Assembly: GCA_014706295.1 (NCBI GenBank) | Contig: JACSVZ010000002.1 | Coordinates: 22,912,757 to 22,976,756, forward strand | Origin: Lycocorax pyrrhopterus obiensis | Lineage: Eukaryota > Chordata > Aves > Passeriformes > Paradisaeidae | Direction of reading: 5' to 3' | Length of the DNA stretch: 64,000 bases | Shown here: piece after piece, positions 51,501 to 64,000 of the stretch | Numbering within the stretch: position 1 is the first letter of the stretch | Layout of the letters: the number at the start of each line of letters is the position of its first letter | The notes under the pieces: model-generated | What the model was told of the DNA's origin: nothing | Seen by the model: the letters and a program-made list of their open reading frames with translations, nothing else | Databases searched by the model: none | Made by a program: the position numbers and the translations under genes

Positions 51501-54500
51501 TGCACAGTGCCTCAGATCTAATTTTATTTCATGTCTTTAATACTAATTGCTGATGCTGGTGTTAAGCCAAAGTAACCTTAAAACCCTAAGGTTGTTCTAT
51601 TGCATGAAAGACATTAAAGTGACATTGAAGGAAATCTTCTCATTGGAATTTGACAACATGATAGCAGAATAAAATTTGTATAAAAGGCCAGGACTAAATG
51701 AATGCATTATATTTCACAGTACTTTTAACCTCAGAACCAACCTGTATTCAAATACTGTTTCTTCTGGCAGAGAAAGTGCTGTGATGCTTTTGGCAAGTTA
51801 TTAAACATCTGAGCCTTAATTTTCCATCTGACGGAGAAGGAAATTAGTATTTTTCTCAGTGGATTTTGAAGATAGATTTCTTAGCACATCTTGAAGATAT
51901 TCAGATGTTAGGGTATTAGGGAGGATGGCCTTGAAAATACAAAGATGAAGTCAGACCAAAACTATTCAGTATTGCTTGCATTCCTTTGCTCCCATAGCAC
52001 AAAGGAGTTTTATCCTTGCTAATGTGTTTTTTGGATTGGTGTGGTTTTTTTAGCCTTTTGGTCAAAAACAATGAAATGAACCTTTGCCAAGACTGAAGTT
52101 TGGCACCTTCTTGTGAAAGAGCACTTTATTTCTGATGTTTTAAGTATAAGGGCCTTTATGAGACAGTCTGTGGAAAAGCCCTTTTTCTGATCCTTGCTTC
52201 TGCTCTAAAGATACTTTATTCTGGTAAAACCACATATTGCACTGCAAATTAACAGGTAGCTGTGCACCACCCTACCTTTTCCCTAGCTGTAATTGTTTAC
52301 TTCAAGAACAAGGGGAGTAGTCATATTTTTTTTCATATTAATACGTTAGTTGGACTTATGCCAAACTTACATTAACATCTGGGTTAGTTTGGAAAGGATT
52401 TACCTGGATTAAAGTATGCCAATTACATGTAATGTGTGATTCATGGAATGCATGTAGCACTTCAGGTACAAATTCTTATGTGTTTGTTTTGAGGGTTTTT
52501 TGGTTGTTTTTTGAGGGTTGGCTTTATTTTGTGGTGGTCTTTTTTTTCACACTATGTGTGTATTAATGGTTCTGTTACCTGTATCGTCATGGATTAGCCT
52601 TTGCTAGAGGAAGACCCAGGTTTGTGGGTTTTTAACGTTATCCTTACATAATAAAAGTGATTTTTTAATTTTGTCTGGTTTTTATTTGCATTTTTAGAAA
52701 TCTGCTGTTAGGTGTTTTGTTCTAATACTAATATACAGGCTTCCTAGTGCATTGTATGGAAATGGGTTCATACCTTTAATTGGTATTCATTTTTATTGCT
52801 TTAACTTCAGATTTTGGTTAAAGAACAGCTGTTTGATAAGGGCAGGCTTAATGTTGTTTATATTACCTGGGTTTGAAATGAAAAGCAGCAATTAAAAAAT
52901 GTAAATGAATATTTCTCGAAAGTGACCCCAGGGATACCCTTGATCTGTGTTGTTTGCTACTGTTTATGCCATATTATGCATCTTAATATTCCATGATAGC
53001 TTGCCCCCTGCCCTCTCAAAAGTTGAGCTTTATGGGAATGAAGTTGGCAGAGTCAGAATAGAGGCTGAAGTATTAATTTAGCACAAGCAAATTGCAAGTC
53101 CAAGCCCCTTGAAGTCTGAGATCATATAAAACAACATACCAACTTGGAAACTTGTATTTCCCAGGCTGATACATGCTCTCATGTACTGAACTCCTCCTGT
53201 CTTGTGAAAGAGCATTTGTAACTTCTTGATCTACATTGAAATGGATTGGGAAATGGCAGTGCTGTGGCCTGGCATGATCCGTGGAATGATGTGTCTGCAA
53301 AGACTTTTTCATTTGTTTAGTGATAAGACATCTGCTACTAGCAGGGAAAAGAGCAAGATTAAGAAAAGGATAGTCTAACTATTCCAGTATAGGTCAAGAA
53401 TTTATTTCAGATCTCTGTAAATACTACTGGCAGCCTTTGCTGGTAATCATATTAATAAGCAGTCCTCAGTGAGCCAACATTAAGCTATACTTTTTAAAGA
53501 TAGATTTGAATTGCTTGACCCCTAATTGCCAACTGTTTTTTAAAAATACATGGTCAATAAGTAGGCCTATCAAAAACTTGAGTCATTTTAGTTTGAGTGC
53601 TTGTTTGAAGCAAAAATACCCCAGCCTAGAAAGGAGTATAAACTTTTGAGGATGAGACGGAGGGCACTCTTTATTCTTTATGCTGAAAAAAGTTCCAAAT
53701 TATTCTGCTTGCTTTCTCTCCATGTTCATGACGGAGTACAGGTGCATCCCAGAGTCCATGTTGAGGCAGACAGAACTACTCTTCTCCTGACTTGATAGCA
53801 TGTGTATTCTGCAGGCCAGACTGTTTGCAGCATCACTTTGCAGATGCCAATTTTCAGGAAAGTTAAGGAGGTGTAGGAATGATTGGTAATTTTAGAAATT
53901 ACACATCCTCAATTTCTCAAACCCTAAAGTTTGGCAAGAGCTAAACTTTATTCCCAAACCAATTTTTCTTCTGCTTTTGTCATTTTATCCAGCTTTTCCT
54001 GAAACTGGCATGCTGAAAATACTCTTAATTAATGCATATTAGAGACTTGTTAAAGCATAACTGACGTTTTCTAGGATTTCATATTGTAAATGCACACTAC
54101 AATTCCCTATAGGACCTGTGCTAACCTACCTGTGCATGTGCTAAAGCACAAGAAGGAAATTCCATCTGGAAAGGGACAGAGTCAGACTGCTCCTGCGACA
54201 TATCCCCTCAGGATTCAGGCGATAACCTGAGGTGCCTGGAGACTGTGAGGGCAAGGATGCTGTTTTGCCCCTGAATATTTTTAGTGCTTCTAATGTATGA
54301 AACATAGAATGTGAAATATCCTCCAAGAAAAAGGAGCCTGATAAGGAATTTGGAGGATTCAGGAAGATACTGGAAAAGCACATTGGTGTGTATGGGTATG
54401 CATGGAGGTAAAAGCATGAGAGTGGGTATGGAGGGCTAGGAGCAAAGGCAGTGTCAGAAGCAGGTTTTAGGGGGAATGGGCAAGAGTCTAGGACTGTGGG

Positions 54501-56504
54501 AGAAGATGTTCTCTAATATTTGGAGGTCCTTTTGGGAATTCAGATCTCTCTATGGAGTCCTCAGTCTCCCTATTTTGTTTCAGCAAATAGATGTGAAACT
54601 CACTGATATGCAGAACTTACACATGGCTGATTTTGGGATGGAAGCTGTTACTGCTGTCGCTGTTTAAACTAATTACAGAAGCCTGTGATCTAGTCTCTCT
54701 CAGTATAGCTGGCAGAGATCTATATGATCAGGTATTTTAGAGGAAGAAGCAATGTTACATACAATAGATTCGAACGAAATGTTAAGTGTTAAATGCACTG
54801 ATAAAATTTACCTTTAACTTTGAAGACTGTTTCTTGCACTTATTTACACCTTAATTGCGAGTCTTGTAAACTTCGTTCTTGTCCTGAAATGTTTAGAATT
54901 TGTCATTTATGTGACAATCTTCTTAGCATTTCGTAAGTAACTGAGAGAGAAAATCAGTGTGTGTACTGAAGACCTACTTAAAATTTAATCAGGGATGTTG
55001 AGCACATCATGTAAACTACTATACAATTTTTTATTTTTTGTTTGACCAAGTAGGGCAACAAGACCCGAGGGGCCCCAACACATGAATTGGTTCTGTGCTG
55101 CTGGTACTAACCTTAAGAGAAATTGGGAAAGGTGGTGTCCCCCTTTCCAGACTTGTGAAAACTGTGATAAAACCAATTAGCCATCTGTGCATATGTTGTA
55201 ATTGGTGGTTCGTGCTGTCATGGGTAGTTAAAGAACAACCAGCCTTTTGTATGTTTATCTCTCAACATACTGGTTGCACCAAGGTTAATGAGACTCCCCA
55301 GGAATATAAACACCTCTGGTAGAAGTACAGAGTAGGAGATGTGTATTTTTATTGCAACATTTCAAATAGAAACTGTTTATTTTGGAAGTGTCAGATCTGT
55401 GTTTGGCATATGATATTCAAAGGCAGCCATAAGACATTTTAAAGTGATCTTTTGTTGTTTTTTTTTCTATCACTGTGGCTTCAGTGGAATCTTTGAATTC
55501 TTCTTGTCTGAATTTTTATTGCCTTAGTAATTGTTTCTGCTAGTACTGTCTTTTTACATTTTAAATTATTTCCGCAACCTTTTCTGAGAACAGACAGATA
55601 TTCTATTAGACATATAAGCCCTCAATATTATAAGTTCTAAATGCATTTAAGGATTTTTCCAGTCATTTTTGTTAAAATTTTGTCAGACAGCAGCCATAAT
55701 TTTATGCTGAAGTACTTTATGCATAAAGGCTTTCGCACTTCTGTTGGGAATTGTACCTCAAAAGAGGTGTTCTGCAGCATTTACATTTCTGAGGCCTTCA
55801 AACCTTTCCTCAGCTAAACTTTAGGTTGCAGTGTGTCCTTGAAACACTCTAGGGGAATCATAATTTATATGTTTTGATGCTTCTTCTGTTCTAGACCTCT
55901 TTTTCCACTTACCATTCATAATTAAATGCACTATTGGTTTTATGGTAAAACTTTTGTTTTGCTCCTGGTGCTGTAGGGGGTTTTGTGAACAAAAAAATTG
56001 CTTCTCTGTCTATTAAGAATTTAGTAGAGTGGAGACCTATTTTAATGACTAAGGTGCTAGGGCAATGCTAATTTTATTTTTAAGTATCAATTAAGAAGAT
56101 ATCTTACTATTTGGAAGAACAACAGAATAATCAAGTATCAATGACTCTACTTCATGCAAGAAGTTTCCAAGAAAGTGTGTTTACTGCTATATAGTTTCAT
56201 CCATGAACTGTATAGATGATCGTGTCTCATTTTTTGAGAATTTATTGTTCTTTTCTAGAAAAAAATGTAATATTTCTCTTAAAAAATACCTGTAACAATA
56301 CATTATTATCATTTTAACTGCATGTAGATAGTCATGAGACATCTTAAGATTGTGAGAATTATTGCTTTAAGGGGATTTGACTTTGCTTTACGGTACAGTA
56401 GGAATAATTTTCATAGTAATCTTCTGCTAAATCAGTCAGAAACTAAATATAGTACCAGGTTTGTTTTTTCCCCCAGAAGATTTTGCAAGTGGGTTTAAGT
56501 GCAT
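45541..56504 (+). other. CDK14: CDK14 intron 2, unique stretch
   Basis: This is AT-rich sequence with no supportable gene. A short CpG-containing patch (six CpGs within 48753-48812) stands out. Near 50178-50206 GGAGGTAATTTT is tandemly duplicated. No CDK14 exon 3 sequence was found in any frame. Confidence 0.7.
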
Positions 56505-56700
56505 CCATGAATGGAAGAGAGAGCTGGTGGACACCATAGGGAGGCTGCTCATGATCATCTTAGTAAGGTCATGATAATCAGTCCAAGAGACTGGAAGAAA
56601 GCAAACATCATCCAGACCTTTGGAAGGGGTGACAAGGAGGATGCAGGGAAATATCAGCCTGTCAGCCTTACTCCAATCCCTGGAAAGGTGGTGAGCCTCT
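56505..56700 (+). mobile_element. CR1 LINE ORF2 fragment (reverse transcriptase N-terminal side)
   Basis: The plus-strand translation gives DWKKANI and, about 20 residues on, PVSLTPIPGK. These match the DW-KAN...YRPVSLT-VPGK block at the beginning of the CR1/non-LTR reverse transcriptase. The fragment is truncated at both ends and lacks a CR1 tail. Confidence 0.85.
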
Positions 56701-58740
56701 CATTTTGGAGGCCATTTTTTGTTCACATTTCTCTCACTGTTTGGAGGCACACCTCTCCCACTCCCCAATACTACAGAGAGGTCTCATGTAAAACTAAATT
56801 TTCAGTGTTTTGTATAGTTTTTGATTTGAAATATTGTGCTGTAAATCCTGTAGCGGTGATTTAAGTGGAAGAAGATGTCCATTCACAACCTTCAACCTCT
56901 CAGTTTTATGGAATCATTCCCCTTTTTTGTCATAGACCTTAATTTTTCTCTTTCCTCATGTAATAGTATTCTTCAACTTGATACAAGAGAGATAGATATA
57001 AGCTAGATAAATTAATCAATGTATTTTTCCATGTTATTTACCCAAAAGAAGTTTCATTTAAATTTGAATTTGAATTTGTTAGACTGAAACAGCATGTTTC
57101 CTTTAAAATTTCCTTTCAAGAAATTAATGAAAATCTGAAACAAGGTAAGAAAAATTCTTTCCCCCCTCTGAAATCAGTATATTTCTCTTTTAAAAATTAT
57201 AAAAACTTTGGAGGCTTCTTGAATTTTTTTATAGGCCACATATTTGCTCTTGAATAAATCTTTTTATGTATAAATCTGTCCCAGCCCTCTGTAGCCACTG
57301 TGCTCCATCACATGAAAATCCATGTTCTTCTACTTAATGAGATCGTAGGACAATAGGGAGTCTATTTTAGAACATGCTGTAGTGGGGTTCAGCTCTAGAA
57401 GTATGGAAAGAAATGGTCTGGGGAGGAAGAAATCCACTTAGGTGAAATACTCTGTGAGGATGGGTGCTCTGTGAACATTTAAGCTGCGGTAGCTGTGCTA
57501 ACACTAACTGTATTGGGTAGAAGTGTTTTTAATAGTATGTGGAAGAGGCTTTTTTCTCTTGTCCTTTCTGAAGTTTTTTATCTTCAGCAGCTCACTGGTC
57601 CTGAGATGCTTTCTATTTCTCACCTAAGAAGTCCTGGGAAAATAGATAAGCTGCTCAACATGCATTAAAGCTTTATCAGCTTCTGGACTGAAGTGCCCTT
57701 CAGTGAGAATGCCCAGGTGAATGCAACCCTCTTGTCTGAATTACTGAGATAAAAGAGGACAAGAAAAGCAGTCTGCAAGGGGGTAATGACCCAGACCGTA
57801 AAGGCTTTATAGGTCAAAACCAATGCTTTGTATTTAACCAAAGAACAGATAAATATTAGTGCAATACCTGCACTTCTGGTGCTTGTTTCCTGTGAGCACT
57901 TGACTCAGCATTGCATCTGTTTGATCTATGACGTGCCTTTTTGCTGATCATCATTCTATGCCAATTTAATTAGTAAAGAACAGAAGTATGGGTAACTGCA
58001 GTGAAACCCTTGTCCATTAGGTAGTGCAGCCTTCTAGACAAATAGAGCTGGAAGGAGGAGAGATGATTCTCACGCCTGCTCCTCATACTTTATCATGAGA
58101 ACCAACAATATTCTTAAATCAGGTGTTACTTGAGTGTTTCTATTTAGTTTGTCAGCCACTTGTTTAATCTCATGTCGTGCCACCATCTAACCTAGTGTTT
58201 TGCTATCATCAGATTTTCCAGTCATCATGATTTGTGTGATGGTTATACATGTCACATGTGCTGTGTATGCCATGCAGAATGTGTAAAATACCCATTTTTG
58301 AGACTTAGAGGGGAATGGCAACTAACCCTTCAGGTAGGAGAGAAAGGCATGGAAGAGGGATGAAAAATTGATGTATTAAAAAAAGTTATTCACTTGAACT
58401 GCCAAAAGTTGCCCAAGGATTTTGCAGTATAGACTATTTGGATGATAAAATGATAAGGGTATTTCATGCTGGTATAAATGAACCAATGCATATGAAGAAC
58501 TTAACTGCAGCTATGCATGTGTAATGGTGAGTCTAAACAAATTACATTATTCTGGATAAGAATTGTAGGGTCATTGGATGACAGTGTGAAGCTAGAGATT
58601 AGGTGTTAAGCAGTACTCTAAAACACGGGTAAACCTTCAAAAACAAATAGGGAAAGAAAGGAGAACAAGACCATAGCTGCCATGAGGTTATTGCAGAAAT
58701 ACTGTTTCTATAAATATGTTAAATATTAAGCCTCGTAAAC
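56701..58740 (+). other. CDK14: CDK14 intron 2, unique stretch
   Basis: I see no gene here. GAATTT is repeated in tandem near 57063-57078. The segment around 57790-57840 (AAAGGCTTTATAGGTCAAAA) may be a remnant of an ancient repeat, but I cannot name it. Confidence 0.65.
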
Positions 58741-59263
58741 CAGAAATGACACAGTCCATGTCCATCCTGTGCTGGGCACCCCAGAGCTGGATGCAGTGTT
58801 CCAGGTGGGGTCTCTCTCACCAGAGCAGGGCAGAGGGGCAGCATCCCCTCCCCTGCCCTGCTGCCCACGCTGCTTTTGGTGCAGCCCAGGACACGTTTGG
58901 CTCTCTGGGCTGTGAGTGCACATGGCCGGGTCATGTCCAGCCTCATCCACCAGCACCCCCAGGTCCTTCTCATTAGGGCTGCTCTGAATCCCTTCATCCC
59001 CCAGCCTGGATGGATACTGGGCGTTATCCCAGCCCAGGTGCAGCACCTTGCACTTGGTCGTGTTAAACGCATGAGATTCCCATGGGTCACTTCTCAAGCT
59101 TGTCCAGGTCCCTCTGGATGGCATCCTGTCCTTCAGGTGTGTTAACTGCACCACTCAGCTTGGTGTCATCAGCAAATTTGCTGGGGGTACACTTGATCTC
59201 TTCATCCATGTCGTTAGTGAAGATATTAAATAACACTGGTCCCAATGTGGACCCTAAACCGAA
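58741..59263 (-). mobile_element. CR1 LINE ORF2 fragment, minus strand
   Basis: The minus-strand translation contains KCKVLHLG, EKDLGVLVDEAG and, in a second frame, LALWAVSA-complementary CR1 sequence, all typical of the late ORF2 region. On the plus strand the familiar segments CACCCCCAGGTCCTTCTC and TCATCAGCAAATTTGCTG are clear. It is relatively well preserved but frameshifted and truncated at both ends. Confidence 0.93.
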
Positions 59264-59749
59264 GCTTTTCGTGTGAGTATCTCAAAGTGAAAATGAAGGG
59301 AGGCTAAAATCCAGTGCTTTCAAAGAAAGTGAGAATTTTAGTGGATGATATATTTAAACTTAAGAAAGAGATGAAGGCAAACTCATCGTTTTGTGTTAAG
59401 TTTTAATTCATTTATAGAAAGCTTTCTTCTCCTAGCTAAAACACTGTGGATGACTTTGAAATAGTATATCACTAAGCTTTGTCCCTCCATGAGATCAGCC
59501 ATAGCAATATATGTAACTCAAAAATGAAACATTTTCAGGGATTCATCCCTGGGATTTATACTGGTAGATATTAAAAAGCTATTGTTAATTCTTTCTAACT
59601 GTCCCTAAAGGCAAACTTTGTAAATTCTGTCTCTAGTATTCATCATTAAAATTTGTGTCACAAAAATATTACTATCCTTTCCTGGTTAGCTTTTTTTTTA
59701 ATTTATTGTTTTTTTGGATTGTAAACAGGAGTGTTGTCAGCTCTGTGAG
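59264..59749 (+). other. Unique intronic sequence before the LTR/PRPF6 locus
   Basis: This is AT-rich sequence with nothing I can identify. It ends with CTCTGTGAG directly before the LTR-like start at 59750. Confidence 0.6.
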
Positions 59750-60195
59750 TGTCCTGGGTTACAATGTGAGGTGTAACCAAAGTATGTATTCTACTCCCAT
59801 CTGCATTATTCCTGATGAACTGTTAATGGTGGGTTGTTTGCAACAGCTGTCCGGTGCACACACAACCCTCAGGCTACAAGCTGGGCATTTGATAAGGGAA
59901 AGAGGCAAACCCTGCATGGCAAGGTAGTGTTTCTTTGTCTCACAAATTGACTCAGCCATGATAACTACACCCAGCCTAAGGGGGTCATCTGTGCCAATGG
60001 GCCATAATGGCTCAACAGCCCCACTGGGCAGCTGTAATGACCTAGGCCATCAAGGACTCCCAAAAATATCCTATGACTCATAGGATTACATCATTCCAGT
60101 GTGAAATTCCCCACTCTGGGGGAGGCACTGGACATTCCTGCCTGAACCTGACTGTATAAACTGGGGGCTTTGGAGACTTGGGACACCACCACCAC
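59750..60195 (+). mobile_element. Left part (U3 and start of R) of a sense LTR, interrupted by PRPF6 cDNA
   Basis: The segment starts TGTCCTGGGTTACAATG. The element's right end at 63458-63468 is AAACCAGCACA, whose reverse complement TGTGCTGGTTT matches the start at 9 of 11 positions, as expected for LTR termini. A TATA box lies at 60155-60160. The expected transcription start (about 60185) falls just before the CCACCACCAC tract at 60186-60195, after which the sequence becomes PRPF6. The flanking 5-mers GTGAG (59745-59749) and GTGGT (63469-63473) match at only three positions. No viral protein genes are present. Confidence 0.65.
60155..60160 (+). promoter_or_regulatory. TATA box of the LTR upstream of the PRPF6 copy
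   Basis: TATAAA is preceded by CTGAACCTGACTG and followed by CTGGGGGC. It lies about 36-41 bases upstream of the first PRPF6-matching base, the spacing expected if the cap site lay only a few bases before the PRPF6 junction. Whether it is still active is unknown. Confidence 0.5.
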
Positions 60196-62985
<2,790 letters not shown>

Positions 62986-63202
62986 AGTGTGCTGGACTCA
63001 GCTGCCTCAGTGGTCTCTGTAGGATTTACCTGCTCGTGGTGCATTTGCCATTACAGCGGCATGGATTTTGGAGGACAGGAGGTGGAAGCTTTCTCCTAAA
63101 AGAAAAGAGCTTTCTCCTGCTACTGCTGCTGCCAGTCTCGTGGCTGCTTCTCGTGGGCCAGCTCCGGCCCTGCCTCAGTCCTGCTTCGATCTCTCCTCAC
63201 CG
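62986..63202 (+). pseudogene. PRPF6: Probable PRPF6 3' UTR remnant and unresolved junction
   Basis: The sequence directly after the PRPF6 stop, to about 63090, is probably its 3' UTR. There is no AATAAA and no clear poly(A) tail, only an A-rich CTAAAAGAAAAGAG at 63096-63109. The 11-mer AGCTTTCTCCT is repeated at 63088-63098 and 63108-63118. From about 63110 the sequence becomes GC-rich and could already be LTR. The boundary lies somewhere in this interval and cannot be fixed without the parent mRNA and an empty LTR copy. Confidence 0.5.
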
Positions 63203-63468
63203 CCACCACCACTGGACAGATGCAGAGGAGGACCCAAACTTCCACAAGAGGACCAGACTTTCCATAGGACCACTGCTTAAACAGACTGCAACCACCACCC
63301 TGACCAACAAGGTGCCAGGTACTTTGGCTTTATGGGTTTAAGCCAGGTTTTCTGTATCATTGCATTTATTGTAATCTTTCTATGAAATTGTAACTCCGAC
63401 CTGAAATCTCTCTCAAGGTATTTGTGTGGGGTTCATTTCTTCTGCTGGTTTACTTTCAAACCAGCACA
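63203..63468 (+). mobile_element. Right part (rest of R and U5) of the same sense LTR
   Basis: The segment begins with CCACCACCAC (63203-63212), identical to the tract at the left junction, and ends TTTCAAACCAGCACA at 63468, a CA-terminated LTR end that mirrors the left end at 59750. I see no canonical AATAAA in it. Together with 59750-60195 it would make one LTR of roughly 700 bases (more if LTR sequence resumes before 63203). Confidence 0.6.
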
Positions 63469-64000
63469 GTGGTTTTTTGTTATGTATGTGTGTCATAGTA
63501 GATAGGTTAGTTTAATTAAAGCTAGTCCACTAAGTCATCTTGCTGATTGTTATCATCTTCCAATCACAGAGCATACATTTTAATTTTACACTGTTTGAGT
63601 TCTCTGTGGTGTTTTTTAACAATTATTGACTGAGATGTTGATTTAAATGTCTTTTCTTCCTAGGTATTCTAGGCTGTGGTGCTTTTTACACAATGCATTA
63701 GTAATACTAAGACTGAGATTGTGTATATATACAGGTACATCAAAAGTCATGGGAATTATGATGCATAATTCTGCCTAGAATTTTATTTATGTGTTACAAA
63801 GACACCTTCATTTCAGTAGTGAAATGTTACTAATATTGACAGCACATGTAACTGTATGATTGAAGACTAATAATGCCGCTATCAGTTACTGTCTTGCAAG
63901 TTGGGGATGAGGAATTTAGGCAAACAAGATGCACGTTATTTTACCCAACACTGCGTATAGGCTTCATATTCTTTCCAAATAGACATTTTCTTCAGTGCTA
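63469..64000 (+). other. CDK14: CDK14 intron 2, right edge of window
   Basis: This is AT-rich sequence with no gene or repeat that I recognise. The intron continues beyond the window. Confidence 0.65.

Noticed and set aside
57780..57850. Possible ancient repeat remnant
   Set aside because: The wording of the sequence feels familiar, but I cannot assign it to a family with confidence.

Overview
The window looks like bird nuclear DNA. It holds several chicken-repeat-1 (CR1) LINE fragments, some ending in the CR1 3' signature (an ATTCTGTGATTCT-like tail), and avian-type endogenous-retrovirus long terminal repeats (LTRs). It has one CpG-island promoter and very long introns, with low repeat density overall. 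I cannot name the species.

Layout: bases 1-660 are a CpG island carrying the 5' untranslated region and first coding exon (440-530) of CDK14 (PFTAIRE-1 kinase), plus strand. A 6.5-kb intron follows, then a 32-base second coding exon (7061-7092) that continues the CDK14 N-terminus in frame. I find no exon 3, so 7093-64000 is read as CDK14 intron 2, still open at the window edge (at least 56.9 kb). Only 41 codons of the kinase are here and the catalytic domain lies downstream.

The introns are mostly AT-rich unique sequence. They contain six CR1 fragments (2738-2859, 18143-18803, 34745-35872, 44636-45540, 56505-56700, 58741-59263). Three solo-type LTRs lie antisense to CDK14 (25483-26018, 34078-34666, 36289-37109). 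There are also two long polypurine/polypyrimidine tracts and a T/G-only low-complexity block.

The most unusual locus is 59750-63468. It is an intronless, heavily damaged copy of PRPF6 (a U4/U6.U5 tri-snRNP protein) lying inside a sense-oriented LTR-like element. The left part of the LTR (TGTCCTGGGTT start, TATA box at 60155) ends about 35 bases past the TATA box. The PRPF6 cDNA then starts at about codon 3, runs to the stop codon, and is followed by the rest of the LTR ending AAACCAGCACA. The same 10-mer CCACCACCAC sits at both junctions. Processed pseudogenes are scarce in birds, because CR1 machinery rarely copies ordinary mRNAs. This arrangement therefore suggests template switching by a retroviral reverse transcriptase, possibly during strand transfer in the R region. 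That mechanism is inference; the nested arrangement is directly visible.
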